Source of the DNA: Agarophyton chilense
Lineage: Eukaryota > Rhodophyta > Florideophyceae > Gracilariales > Gracilariaceae
DNA: 64,000 nucleotides
Direction: 5' to 3'
NCBI GenBank assembly: GCA_030374765.1
Contig: JARGXX010000025.1
Location: forward strand, 372,001-436,000
The notes under the pieces are model-generated. The model saw only the letters and a program-made list of their open reading frames with translations, was not told where the DNA came from and did not search any database. Positions 31,580 to 44,185 of this stretch are shown here, piece after piece (position 1 is the first letter of the stretch; the number at the start of each line of letters is the position of its first letter). The translations under genes were made by a program, and so were the position numbers.

Positions 31580-34500
31580 ATCATCACGTATTGCTTACAC
31601 TGACTGAGGCAGATATCTTCTCACCATCGTCTTGACGAGCAAGTGCTTGTTGCGCACTGCCTAATTGCCAGCGGTTTCCCGCCACTGAACCTGACTGTGC
31701 AAATTGGATCCGTTGTTGGGAAAACAGAACGAACATTTCGGTCTGTGGGAGGGTTTCTGGCTTCAGATATTATAGACGGGACCCATGCGCCTTATCAATG
31801 CTCGCTGAAACACCCCGCCCATCAAAGACTCTTCTTCCGCCCGAAAAAATTGCTGGGCTGTTTTGACAAGTTCGCAGCTTCAGATCCAGTGAGGGCCAAT
31901 GGTGGTTTCCGGTCGGCTTTGGCCTGGTGCCTGCGCGGTGGTACTGCATCATCCAAAAGTGCCCGTGCGTCTCGGACGATTTCCGGTGAAAGATCTCCCC
32001 TTCCTATTAAGTCTGAGTTGCTCTTCTTTGCCTCCCTTCTTTCGCGCATTGACCTCACATTCTAGTTCGTAATCATGCCCAATGCACATTCGCAACAGAA
32101 AATGTCTGCGCATGGAAAAACGGCTAGACTTGAAAGCGTATCCGAACCCCGAAGACAAATGGGACATGATTGGAAACTCTCGATTTCGGTATTTTCATGG
32201 TCACTTGAAGCGCTGCCTTCAACCCCAGGACGCAGGTTATGAATGAGCAGACATCGTTCATGACACGAGTTACTGTAAAAATGAACTAGCTTGGGTATTG
32301 TAAGGAAGCTTCTGGCGTGCCTGTCGTCACTGTTTGTCACCATCTTCGTCGTGCACTCGGCGCTCAGCGTGTTCTTAACGTTTGTGTGCGCCCTGCAGAA
32401 TGCAGCGACGTGTATGTTCATCTTGAAGTTACTGCATGCCATTTGCTCCGTGCCAAGACGTTTGTCTGTCGACGACGGGCGCGTCATGACAGCGCACTTT
32501 GGGAAGCCGTCCATTGTTCCAAATGCCGATATAATCTGCACGGTGGAGGCCGTCTCAGGGCAGCACATGCAGTTGGCGTCATTCGTGGCTGGAGTTTGCG
32601 GAAGCCACTAGAAAGTGGTGGAGAAGTATGCTAAACGTGCTGCTGGTGCGGTTGGAGACGGGGCATAGCGTGGTCAGTGCACTGAATGAGCCCGATTTCT
32701 TTTAGCTGCCTAGAACTATGTTTTCCTTCTCCTTTTTTCGGAATCGGACCACTCATCTAGTTCCATTTGTTGCAAAATCGAAGGATACGATTACGATCGA
32801 CCATGAGATCCAGCAAAGCCGACGTGCCACTTATTATCATCCGCCTTCCTTTCGGCAGAGAATCCTGTTTTGTTCATAACACTACTCAATTCGCGGAGGC
32901 TGGTTCCAGGGTTCTGTGAAGAATCAAAACGCACATCATATCTACCTGTGCCCAACAGCCGGGCCAACAAAAAATGACCTCTACGACTTATATATCGCGA
33001 TTTTGACACTTTTGCTTTCCATCCGCCGCATGGCATGTCAACTTCACGCGCGCTTCCTTTTCTTACTGGTCTCCATCCCTAACTGCAAACTCATTTCTTC
33101 AACACCATAAGGCCTGAAAGTGTATCGAGGACTTCAATTTAGAAAATATCTGGTGCTAAGCCTGTGTGAATTCTTCTTTGACCGAAGCTGCGAACAAGCT
33201 GGGGTTCCTCGTCATCGAGTGATACGGTAGACACAGAAGACAGATCACGGTCTTTGAGAAACTCGTTAGAGCCATTGAATGTGTCTCTCTCGGCCTGGAA
33301 CGTTAGATTTGAAGGTCTTCGTTGGCCGAGGTCAGACGTTCTCAGACGTTTCGATCGGAGATGTATTCATAGTTGTTCCTGACTCAAACTCATACCAAGA
33401 GTGATTGCTGATTGTCTACGGCTAGCGAAACTTTTCTCATCATATACCATGTCGTTCTCAGCTCTCACACGGTCGTTGGGGGGCAGAGTCTTCGATTAGT
33501 TCAATGTACCAACTGAACTTGAACACAAGGTTCGACGAGATGAGCGTGCATGCTCTACATGTGGACGCTTTAGATCTCTGGAGGGCTTCTACTTTGAAGG
33601 ATGACTGACACTTGTTGAACACCTACTATCCTCTTATTCATCACACATGTCTATACATATATCTCAGTCCCAGTGCGTCGGTCATAACCAACATCTTTCT
33701 TTGTTTGACGTCTGATTTTCATATTTCTAGAGTAATCCCAATCATTTTTTTTCCGAGTGCTTCGAACAGATCCATTCCGTGATTGGTGTGGAGCTTACAA
33801 TCTCGCTCCAGGGCTCAAATGCTCACGTATAACTGTAGGCTTGCTCAAGGAAGAATAGAAGTTACTATCGCTTTCAAAAATATCGTCTGTCTTTGATTTG
33901 TTTTGCTGCTAAAACATGATTCTAAAGTGTGTACAGATGCTTTCATCTTCTGTCAGATGAAATATGTAGCACGTTTTTGGCATGAAGCAGGTTTAAGGAC
34001 CCTCTCGGAGAATGAATCTGTACAATTGCAGACGATTTCTGTACGCTAACCAAACTCGGATCACAGAGGTCGTGTGGCTGTGTTTCACGACTCAGTTTTC
34101 TCTCCGCAATCTGAGGATTCAGATCAAATTTCATTGCTTTCAAATGACTTCTTTGCTGGATAAAACGAACAGGAATATCCGAGGTGGGAACTTTATTATC
34201 AACCAATTAACTTTTCGGTACGAGGACGTCCTTCGCGATTTGTTCCTCTGCAAGTTGAGTCTCCCAAGTCAGCAATAACGACTGAAAGGGCTGGAGTTCA
34301 TCCCCTGTAATATCAGTGCTTCGGGTTTGACTCCTCGAAAGAGGTGCCGCACCCCTTATGATTTTGGTTTCCTATACATCAAGAAGGCGAAACATTTCGC
34401 GGCGTTGGGAGGCCGACGTAAACGTCGTTTGGAGGGCGCTGTGCTGCAATTCGTTTTCTTCAATATGCTTGTTGAGTTCCTTGAGGTCGTTGCGAAGGCA

Positions 34501-35536
34501 TGTCAAGGAGATTAATGTCGACTTTTGGCGAAGTGATTCATCCGTAGGACTGGCAAGGTTAAGGCTTTATTGATACCATTTGCTGGAACTACGAGTCATA
34601 CTAATTGTCGTTCGTAGACTGCCAATTTTGTCCACCGTTTCGTCATCCTCGGCAGTCTCTCTTGTGCTGGGCTATGACTGACAGTACTCGAGATAGATGC
34701 ATTACCTCTGGATTCATTGAAACTGAGAGTAGCCATTCATGCGTGAAGCCCGGACGCTGTTGTGCTTGACATACTTCTCACTATCGCTTTCTCTATGTCA
34801 AAGGATGAAGGTTGCAAAGAATACACCATTACCAGGCACTTCAATCGCCAGGATGTCAAAGTAAGGGGCAGTACTGCGCTGTGTAAGAGGGAAGGCTAGC
34901 AAATCTGCACCGCACAGCAACAGGACCGTGTTGGGAGAGTGTGCGCGCATAGCAGCATCGACGGCGGATACGATAGAGTCGCGGTGTGAGGTGGATGTAG
35001 GAGTTTCATTGAGAGAGCGTTTAGAAAAGAGTGCTTCTAATATTACCGTGCAGTTGGGAAGCATCGCCGAGATGATGATCGAAACATCGAAAATTCGTCA
35101 AAACGTGCCTGGTTTGGAAAGTGTGGTTACGCGAAATTATGAAATAGCCGACTTTCATTGGAGCCCAATGTTTGAAAATAGTTTCGCCATTTTTCATTAA
35201 CGATTTGAGTTGAAGGAAAGATGTGACCATTCACATTCATTCACTCCGTATTCTACTATGAAGTGATTTGAGATGCCTTGCTTATCTTATAGGGAAAGTA
35301 CAAAGCGAGTAGGCGAAACTCTACTCTGCATCAGCGTGAATTACCTCTCAGCGATAATATTAATTCCTTGGCACCAAACACTTGGAGTGAGGGGGTGCTT
35401 ACCCAATCATTTTCATATAGCAGTCACTCATTTGGTAATATGGCTCTTGATTTCTGATCTCAAAACTGGTCAGCTTTTGAAGCTTACCTTGTGTTCATCT
35501 TGGTAGTCTGTATCACGAGGCTTCTCTGAAAAACCG
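31580..35536. other. Unassigned, gene-poor stretch inside the transposon island
   Basis: About 4 kb with no convincing gene except the RING-like frame listed separately. Minus-strand sequence at 31822-32058 (RMRERREAKKSNSD-type, basic and helical) may be the N-terminal Gag of the adjacent Ty3 remnant. Fragments near 33943-34206 and 34798-35064 on the minus strand read like protein but match nothing I know. The region is probably eroded transposon DNA, and its right end may belong to the Helitron. Confidence 0.35.
32062..32568 (-). CDS. Hypothetical protein with truncated RING-like motif
   Basis: A 168-codon frame from ATG 32568. The last 35 residues contain CPICL (Cys135, Cys138), then FPCADIFCCEC (Cys153, Asp155, Cys158, Cys161). 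This is the spacing of the first half of a C3HC4 RING with Asp in place of the usual His, and the frame stops before the remaining cysteines. The N-terminal part is Cys/Thr/Ser-rich and unrecognised. It could be a truncated ubiquitin-ligase fragment or a chance pattern in transposon-rich DNA. Low confidence as a functional gene. Confidence 0.3.
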   Translation of the reverse strand: MCCPETASTVQIISAFGTMDGFPKCAVMTRPSSTDKRLGTEQMACSNFKMNIHVAAFCRAHTNVKNTLSAECTTKMVTNSDDRHARSFLTIPKLVHFYSNSCHERCLLIHNLRPGVEGSASSDHENTEIESFQSCPICLRGSDTLSSLAVFPCADIFCCECALGMITN

Positions 35537-36290
35537 TTGTGCGGGTTCCATGTGACCTTGTTAGTGTTAGAGAGTACAGTTATGAAATCAGAATTGTTAA
35601 ATGCTAACGTGATACATGATGTTCAAACTTCGCGAAGCTGGAATTCTGATAGCCGTGAGGATACTGTTGTGCCCAATGTGCAGAGCTCATCGACAATTAT
35701 CATATCTTCAATTGTACCAGAAACCAATACCTCACTTCGTTACGAGAAAGCCCCGCCTCTTAGGCACACGATTTCAGTAGGAACCGGACTTTCTCAGGGC
35801 TCTGCTCCTTCATCTACTACTCTTAGTGAGGAAGCACTGGATTTATATCAGCGATTGTAAAATGATTCATCTTGCGCATTGAGTGATTCATCAACTCGTC
35901 CTATTTTAGAAAAGAATAGGGAGAATGTACGCAAGTACAGAGCCAGAAACAGAGATAAAGATAATCGAAATTCCAGGAAACGTTATCGGCTGCATAAATC
36001 CCATGAAGGAGGGGTTCAACAGCCTGTGAGCATATGTAACCGGGAAATTTTGAAGCCCAGCGCTCTTGATAACAAAAAATGTCCGTCGAAGAGTGAGGGC
36101 TTATACAAAGTACAAACTGTGAAACTTGTCGCTGAATTTACGCAGTACTACCATTCGTTTACATCTAAGACCACTGGTGCTGAGAAAGGGACTCTTATAC
36201 GGATTCATAAAACTAGTAATGGAGAGTGAAGAATCGTTGGTTCTTTTTCATCTAATGCTACTAACAATGGCTAACCGATGTTGTACCCAT
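35537..36290 (+). mobile_element. Probable 5' part of a Helitron gene, cut by Ty3 element 2
   Basis: Two same-frame open segments (35537-35860 and 35861-36229, with a TAA between) encode an S/T-rich stretch and then a highly basic region, EKNRENVRKYRARNRDKDN followed by RKRYRLHKSHE. Such Arg/Lys-rich repeats are common near the N-terminus of Helitron Rep-helicase proteins. Plus-strand Helitron coding sequence resumes immediately beyond Ty3 element 2, at about 47417, which suggests one gene split by the insertion. I did not find the Helitron 5' TC end. Confidence 0.5.
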
Positions 36291-37177
36291 TGTAGGACAA
36301 CGCTTGGAGCGGAGACACCACGAAGATGTTCGGGATCTTCCTCTCTTGAGAGACACGCCTCAGGCGGAGGAGACGCGTCCCAGCGGAGCACAGAAACAGA
36401 GCCACTCTGGAAAGGCACGACGGAGTCGGGTGTAAGACCGAGGCCAATCCTGCGGGATATACCTAGAGTGTTTAGGTGAGCACGGCACAGTCCGGAGTGT
36501 GACCAATCCTAGGCGGAGCGGTACCACGGCGATTGTCGGAAAAGGAGCGAGGAAACACTCGTATGAGATGGACGAGCGGGGTGAGTGGGGCGGCCACTCA
36601 CGAGAGCCAAAAAGGAGAACAAGAGGAAGACGGGGGCGAAACCCTATACAGAGGCGTGACTACGACAAGTGTCGGCGATTAAATATGAACCCACGGTGGT
36701 GGTAGCACTCTGGTCAACAGAGGGGTGGATGAACTAACGTGCAACGGGCGCTCACGCAGTATGCGGTGAAGACGCGCCGAAGGCGAAAAATCAGAGCCCA
36801 GACTCCCTCCTTGGGATCTCCCAAGAGGGTGTTTACTGGGGAGCAGTGGTCAACCTCCTAAGTAGTGTGGAGCGCAGCCCCTGACAGTGGGCGCGCGCCC
36901 GAAAAATAGAAACTAAATAGCGATAGCGTAGCTAAATATATACTAAAAAATACTAAATAATACTAACCATTAGGTAGAATCCGGGCCACGTGTGGGACGC
37001 CTCGCACTCGACCGTCGGCATCCGTGCAGTCCACGTGTTCCACCAGTGTGCACCTCCGGTCCTACCCGGCCGTCGGCACGCAATGGCGGTATAGCTTGTC
37101 ATAGACCAAGCTAGTCCTCAAGCGAGCGAAATCTCTAAGTCCTGAGAAGAAACCCCCTTGAAGGGCATTGTCCTTCA
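36291..37177 (-). repeat. 3' LTR of Ty3 element 2 (left end)
   Basis: 887 bases, TG...CA, matching 46532-47416. It includes an A/T-rich stretch (about 36901-36970) with repeated tactaaa-type words. The last bases (gggcattgtccttca) define the inner edge, next to the polypurine tract. Confidence 0.92.
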
Positions 37178-37180
37178 TAT

Positions 37181-37190
37181 CCCCCTCCTT
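37181..37190 (-). other. Polypurine tract of Ty3 element 2
   Basis: On the minus strand, AAGGAGGGGG followed by ATA and the LTR TG. It matches the layout of element 1 base for base except for one purine. Confidence 0.72.
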
Positions 37191-37212
37191 AGGTGACAAA
37201 CACGCCGTCGAC

Positions 37213-38925
37213 ATGGCGGGGAGGCAAAGGTCCAATCGGCATAAAAGCGAGCCGCGTAACGCGTCCAGCGACCACTCGACTGTCGAAGGCAGAGCTGCAC
37301 AAACGAACGACAAACGCACCAACGCTGTAACCACTCCTCGAACGTCGAGCGTTCTTCGGCATCGTACGCCAACATCCAGCGAACACACCCCGATACCTCG
37401 GCGACCAGTACTCCCGATGAACGGTGGTAACAATCCCCGCCGGGGTTACTTCTCTGGTTTCCATTCGGCTCCCCTTCCGCGGGGGAGTGCCTCGTCAACC
37501 GCGCCGAGACGATCCCGGGGTCCCGTTGAAGCTTCAAGCCACATCACTTTTGCTGAAAACACCTTGCCCAGTTACGACGAACTCGTCGGGTTAAACCCGC
37601 GTCAAAATGCGGCGATTCTCCGGAGAGCTCCGTGGTTCCATCCGACAGCGGTCTTCGACGAAGAACTCGTGGCGTCGTATGCTGATGGCAATGCGCGTCT
37701 CCAGGGCGAGCTGCCTGCTTTGATCAACACCTTGTGGGATCGGCGACGCCGTGTGGCGGTTCCCATACACGCGATTCTGCGGCGAAGGCGCGAGTCGGCG
37801 GAAGAGGCGCATTGTACCTTCGTCTGCATCGACTACTGACGGATCCACCGGGCAAACTTTCAATTCCCCATCCCCGACGAGTTCGGCTTCGACCTACGGA
37901 TGTACCGGACGCAGGGTGAGATCGGCTATTGTGACCGCCTTGCGGTGTTGGAAACTTACGCATGGCGTGGTCAAATGCGAGCGCGTCAATAAGAGATCTG
38001 CTGGGTCCGTCCGATCATTCGTGCCGAGTTCCATCACCTTCGTCGTCAGTCCCGATATCGGTGATTATAGAACTTCATCCGCGAGGAGCTTCGGGCCACA
38101 TCCCGCTTTGGGTTCTTTGTCACTTATCAGAACACGGAGATAAACCGGATTAGTCCCTTCCATCAGTTCGGGCGATACGTTCCCCTGCCTGGGTGGTGAT
38201 CTTCCGTCGAGTTGTGCCGGGGATGTTACGTGGAGTTGCCTCCAGTCGTTTCCTATCTGGGCTCGTACCTCATTGAGGATCCGCACTCCGGCCTATGGTC
38301 CGTGGTCCTAACCGAATGGGCAATCCGCGCTGCGGCGTACATCTTGTTGGAAGCCTACGACCAGTATCGACTGTGGTATCTTCCTCCGCGTTTGAGTGGT
38401 TACATCCGGCAGCTGGACCTTCAACTCCCTCTCGGAGGTGTCGATAACGCTGATGAAGCTCAAGAGCTCATCAACATCATTGGGCGTGTCGACTGGGCTG
38501 TCGTGCCTGTCCGGCAGGGCGGCCGTGGTCAAGAAGCCGGTGGGGCTGATCGGTCTCCGGGGCATCGCCCGCCGTTGGCGAGAGATTTCATCTTCTTTAA
38601 CCCAAGGCAGCAGCAAGCGATCTCCGAGGCGGAGGCGTCGGCACTCCGGATGGCTCTGCGAGGCATACTATGCGGGCACCCCGTGGGGTTTGACAACTGG
38701 AATGACTTCTACTACGTCTATGGCGGTGATGATCTACCGGAGGAGGAGGGCGAATACCGTGGCGACGAAGTCATGGAAGCCGTGGGAGACCCCGATGGTG
38801 CCGATACTACGGCGCAGCCGGTGCAAGGAGCGACTCACGCAGGTGCAGTCGTTGATCCAGTGGTGGCGGCGTTGCCGGACGAACCGGAGGTTATCGAGGT
38901 TTCCATAGCCCAGAGGCAGTCGTGA
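37213..38925 (+). pseudogene. Antisense frame of Ty3 element 2, between pol and 3' LTR
   Basis: One frame opposite to gag-pol runs 571 codons from ATG 37213, just 36 bases inside the 3' LTR, with five stops (37837, 37990, 38062, 38068, 38197). The N-terminal part is basic and S/T/P-rich (MAGRQRSNRHKSEPRN). Residues beyond 110 look folded (NTLPSYDELVGLNPRQNA, AILRRAPWFHPTAVFDEELV). The uninterrupted last 241 codons contain VSYLGSYLIEDP, QYRLWYLPPRLSGYI and DEAQELINIIGRVDW, ending in an acidic tail. No known domain is recognised. Stops lie in the middle while sense-like composition persists on both sides, as expected for a decayed gene. It shares a motif block with the antisense frame of element 1. 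Transcription could start in the 3' LTR. Confidence 0.65.
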
Positions 38926-39292
38926 TCTCCCAGTTCCTTCGGGGTGTTGGACTGAGCGCGCAAGCGGCGAGCGGCGACATCGGTACGATGAGAGACGCCC
39001 TCGTGGCACGCCTGACCGGCGGGAGTAACTCCCCTAGCGATTCGGTTGGCGCCCACGGCAACCCAGGTTCCTCCAACTGATTCCTTGGGATCTTGGTTAG
39101 TATATCCCGCTGTGCGGTAGTGTGTGCAGCAACTTCGAAAATAGTAAACTGCTTCCGTCTATGACGTATTTGTTTTCTTTCTTCTCTTTCAATTCTTCTG
39201 AGTGTCCTTCTCCAGGTCTTCTGTGCATCTTCTCCTTCTTCCAAGGGTCCTTATCCAGATCTTCTGTTCCTTAATCCCCATCGGGTGTCTTC

Positions 39293-42200
39293 TTATCCCA
39301 CTTGGGCTCTGTATATGGTATCCGGCAAAGCCGTGACAGTACGACGATGATACTGTACAACCTTTGACCGAGGTAGGTGCTCTATCGGTTCGTCTGAATC
39401 CCATTTGGGGCCGTACCCGTACCAAAGGACCAAGTATTGGATATATCCCTTTGGGTGGTAGGAGTGCTCCGAAATGCGTCCGACGAAGACCTCGTGTCGG
39501 TACACTTCCCGGCCATCCCGTATGACGGTGTCGCTATTTCCGGGTGGTACCCGAACTGAGCCCGGGGGTACCCAAGTGATCACGCGTTGGGCGGCTTCGC
39601 TCCGGTCAGACCGTGTAGGGCGCAAGGCAGTACTCGGCTGAGTGGAATGTCGACCCGACTTCGGCGGTTCATCTTCCCCAAGTGCCTGGTTTGCTTCAGC
39701 GTTTTCCACTCCGGTTGGAGGTCCCACACCGGCGGGTAACTCGGGTGGTCGTTCCGCTAATCGGCGTGGTAAAGCTCGCTTCGGCGATGAGATTCGCTGG
39801 GGCAGTGGCGCATTGTCGCACCTCTCTGTCCCACGGCGAGGTTCCGTGTAGTCACGTGAGGGTTTCAATGGCTGGCTGTCCGGCGTCGGCACCGTGGATG
39901 TATCCGCCTCTCTGTGCGGGGTACTTGGCGGTGCGTCGTTCACTCGTACTGTATCAGGCTGCGGTGCGTCGAGCGCCTTTGCATTCTGTGTTGCACGTGT
40001 GGTGACACCTCGGCGAGTGTTGGTGGCGTCATCTGCCGCGGCATTCTGAGGCTTGGATAGGGGCTGCGTCGAGTCGTGCAGAACGCCGGTATCAGGCACA
40101 CCTGATGGGCGAAGAATGACACGCGACGGTGCTGCGTTTCCAGCGACGGTATCGACCGGATTACGACGGCTGTCGGGCGCCTCCTCCTCCTTAGACGATG
40201 CACCGGAGTTGGTGTCCGTCGGGTGGACTGTGGAGGAGCGACGAATGCGCGACACGATTCCTTGCGGGTTGGCGCCGCGGGTAGCGGAAAGTCAGACAAA
40301 CCCCGACATGGATGTGGTAATGCGTAAGGACGCGGGTGGACCTGGGGTAAGGGGGTCGATGAATCCGTTTCAACGGAAGCAGTCACACCAGTAGGTTGGG
40401 ATGTTAACGGCGGAGGAGCCGATACCACGCGATCGCGGGAGATGCGTTCGTGATTACCAGCGAGGTCCACAACGACAGTGTCGGGAGCAACCGAAATAAC
40501 CCGAAAGGGGCCATCGGCAACGGGTGACAGCTTGTGGCGTTTCTCCTTCTCTGGGTTCCAATACTCCTTGCGGATGAATACATAACCGTCGTGGGCGAGG
40601 CTTGGCGGCGAGCGAGGGGCTTTGATATCAAATTCACGCTGGTAAGCGGCCTAGGCTCGGCCCATTGAGCGCCGTGCGGCGGGAACGAGCTTCGTGAGCC
40701 AAGTTTTCCACGCTTCGCGGTAAGCAGTCGGTGACGGAAAGGTATCCAGCGTGGGCTGTGGTTCCAGCGCCATGGGCGGTGGGATACGGGACAGTACTAG
40801 CTTGAAGGGCGTTAATCCAGTTGTCTTTTGCACCTGCGTATTGTACGCAAAGGTGAGCGCATCAGTGAACAAGTCCCAATCTTTGGGGTGGTCTGCCACG
40901 TATGAACGGAGTGTCGCAAGTAATGTCCGGTTGAACCGTTCGGCCTGCCCATTAGTTTGGAGATGGTAATTGGTCGTGAACAGGTTCTTAATGTCAAAGA
41001 TGTGACACACATACTCGAAGAAACGAGAGGCAAACTGTCTCCCGTTATCGGAGAGGAGGTTGACCGGTGGACCGTAGACGAAGACCCAGTGTAGGACGAA
41101 GGCTTGAGCCACGCTCATAGCGGAGCTCTTCCGTAACAGTACAGTCCGGACAAGCTTTGAGAAGCGATCCGTAATTACGAGTAAGAACTTGTAATTCCGC
41201 TTAGTGGTAAGGCAGGGACCGAGTATATCGATGGCCACAAACTCCAATGGAGCGCGAGCTGGAAACAGCTTCAACTTCGTCGCGTGACGGCGGAGCTTGA
41301 CACGGTTCCGAGCGCAATCGGTACAAAACTGCACCGTTGCGTAGTAGTCCACTGCCATGGCAGGCCAGTAAAAGTTACGGCGTAGGGTGAGGTAAATTTT
41401 CCGTCCCCCGGCGTGGCCACTCAGTTTGGAGTAGTGCGACAACCGCAAGACTCTCTAATGGAGGTTATGTGGTACCACTATTTGTGGGTGCGATCCGACG
41501 GTCCGTACAAGGTATCCGGCGTCATTCACCTGAAAGGGGAGAGTACCTCCTCCATTGAGTTGAGCGCAGAGCTTCGCGCAGAACGGGTCAGCGAATTGCT
41601 CCCTTCACATCTCCTCTGTAGTAATAGGCACGTCGTTCCCTGATAAGGGTTTCTCGGAATCTTCCGAGCGAAGAAAGTCGTCCAATTCGGAACCGGAATA
41701 TGAAGAGTCCGTGTCTCTTTCCTCGTCCTCGATGGTAGCGTCGTCGCCATTCACTGCAAAGCAGGGTATTTCATCGTCTTTGACGGGTAGTGCTTCGCCA
41801 GTAGTGACCAGGCGGGAGAGAGCATCGGCATGGGTGTTGCACGATCCTTTTCGGTCCTGCATGTCAAAGTCAAATTCCGCTAGACGGAGACGCCAACGCA
41901 TCAAGCGGCCTGAAGGCTCCGAGATGGAGAGTAGCCATCGAAGTGATGCATGGTCCGTAAAAACGGTGAAATGATTACCCATGAGATAGGGGCGCAACGT
42001 TTGTAATGCCCACACTACTACAACGCATTCCTTCTCCGAGACGGAGTAATTCTTCTCGTGGACGTTGAGCGATCGGGACCAGTACCCTACGGGGCGTCTT
42101 TCCCCATTCGGTGCAGTTTGAAACAGTGCACAACCTACTTGGTAGTCGCTGGCGTCCGTATCTACGGTGAAGGGCCTTCCAGGCTTGGGCAACGAGAGGA

Positions 42201-44184
42201 TCGGGGCGGAGACGACAGAATCCTTAAGAGAGTTGAAAGATTCCGATTGAACGGGGGTTAAGGGGCCCAGTTTTGGTGGTTGGTCTTTCCGCAAAAGCGC
42301 GTTTAACGGTGCAGCTTTGTCCGCAAAGTGCGGGATGAATCGTCGGTAGACGTTTGCGAGTCCCAGAAAGGAACGAAGCTCAGTTTGCGTCCGCGGTTCT
42401 TTAGCCTCGTTGAGTGACTTAACAAGAGCCTCCTCGATTGTAACACGTCCTGGACGGATAACATGGCAGAGATACTTCCCTGTGTCCGCGAAGAATTCCC
42501 ATTTCTTCAACTTGAGAGTTACACCCGCATCTCGAAGCGTAGTCATTATATCTTTCACATGAGTGAAATGTTTGTCCAGATTATCTGAGAAGACGATTAT
42601 GTCATCCAGGTAAACCAGGCACGTACGCCATTTTAAGCGAGCCAATAGGATGTCGATGGCTCGCTGGAAAGAAGCGGGGGCGTTGGTAAGACCGAAAGGC
42701 ATCCTTTTGAAACGGTAGAGACCGGAGTGACACGCAAAAACGGTTTTATCCTGGTCTTGCTTCCTTACCAGAACTTTCCAGTATCCCCAACTAGCGTCCA
42801 CGGTTGTAAAGACGATGGCGGTGCCCAGCAAATCATTGTACTCGTCCATTCTTGGGATTGGATACACGTCCTTGACGGTGATGGCAATCAACCGACGGTA
42901 GTCGACGCAAAACCTCCAGGAAGCATCCTGCTTTGGAGCCAGTACTACTGGAGAAGCCCACGGCGACTGAGCCGGTTCAATGACTCCTGCTAGAAGCATT
43001 TTATCCACTTATGCCTTTTCCGCCGCGCGTGCGGCGGGTCCGGCACGGTATGGGTGCTGACGGATGGGTCGGGTATCCGGTAGCAAATCAATCCGGTATT
43101 CCGTAGTGGCAATCTCACCAAGGAAGCCGTCCCACATAGTGGTGAAGTCCCTTAAAAGTTCTCGCAATCGATGGCGGTATGACTCCGGGACGTGGCTGAG
43201 ATCCAGGTCCTCGAGTTCTTGGACTGGATCGGGGCGGTCACCACTCGTTGAAACGGTCTGTGTCCCTGATGTCACAGGTTGAACCCCTGGTACCGGGGAT
43301 GAAACGGGTTCCGGGTTGTCCCCCTCCTTAGAGTGAACTAGCCCGAGAAAGTCAGCTGCGGTCAGCTTTGTCGGCACCATAGCGATGTGGTGCGGCATGA
43401 CGGACCCTATCACTTGGTTCTTCACCAGATACTGGGGTACAGTCCCTAGATTGGGGATCAGCACGTGAAACTGTTGGTCTTGCTCCACATGGACGATTCC
43501 ATTCGCAATTGCGAGGCTGTGCCTGTCATACAGTGACGACAATGGTTGCAAGACCCGGAGTCCGTTTTGACGAGAGGTTAATTTCACCATCTTTTGGGAC
43601 TCAGGCGGGACACACAACGACTCTGTAACGCGGAGCTTATTAGATTCACGGTTATCCGGTCCAAATTGCTGTGCTGCCGGTAGCGGGACATGCTTCTTCG
43701 TGGCACGCCTAAGCGGACGACGAACAATCGGAGTGGACGATCCATCCTCCATCTCGACACGCCGTTGGCAAAGGAAGATCGCTTCGACGAAGCGGTCGCA
43801 AAAGTCGCAACCCAATATGACTGGGGCGGCTAATTTCCGACATACGAGGAAGTCGAGTTTCACCCCGCGAGCGCCAACGCGGACTACCAGTTCTATGAAC
43901 CCCACCGTATCCAACGGTTTGTTGTTCGCGTCAGCGACCTCCAAGACGTGGTCGCGGCGGATCCTAGACTGCAAAGCAGGCGGTAACACTTCCTCTACGA
44001 CAAAGTTCGGACCGGCACGGGTGTCTAAGACGGTAAGGTGTCGCACCATAAATTTGGGTGAAAGGCCAAGGTCAGCATAGACCTTGTAGTTTCTCTTGGC
44101 TATCACCAGAACTATATCCGGGAACCGGTTATGGAAGACAAGTTTCCACGGACGACGCAAAACACTAAAGTGTTCCGAGTTCAC
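39293..44184 (-). pseudogene. Pol of Ty3 element 2 (PR-RT-RH-IN-chromodomain)
   Basis: Protease (43009-44184) has LTVLDTRAGPNFV: the catalytic triad DTG reads DTR. In the same frame, after a TAA at 43009-43011, RT and RNase H (41605-43008) are well kept: FCVDYRRLIAI, MPFGLTNAPASFQ, CLVYLDDIIVFSD, VDTDASDYQVGCAL, EKECVVVVWAL. After further stops comes integrase (40651-41448), with an H-H-C-C finger (HYSKLSGHAGG to FCTDCARNR), AIDILGP, LLSDNGRQF and QAERFNRT, then a DGPFRVI module (about 40500). A frameshift precedes the last part (39293-40255), which carries a P/T-rich linker and a chromodomain-like end (HEVFVGRISEHSYHPKGY, YLVLWYGYGPKWDSDEP). It is close to intact but inactive. Confidence 0.88.
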
Positions 44185-44185
44185 G

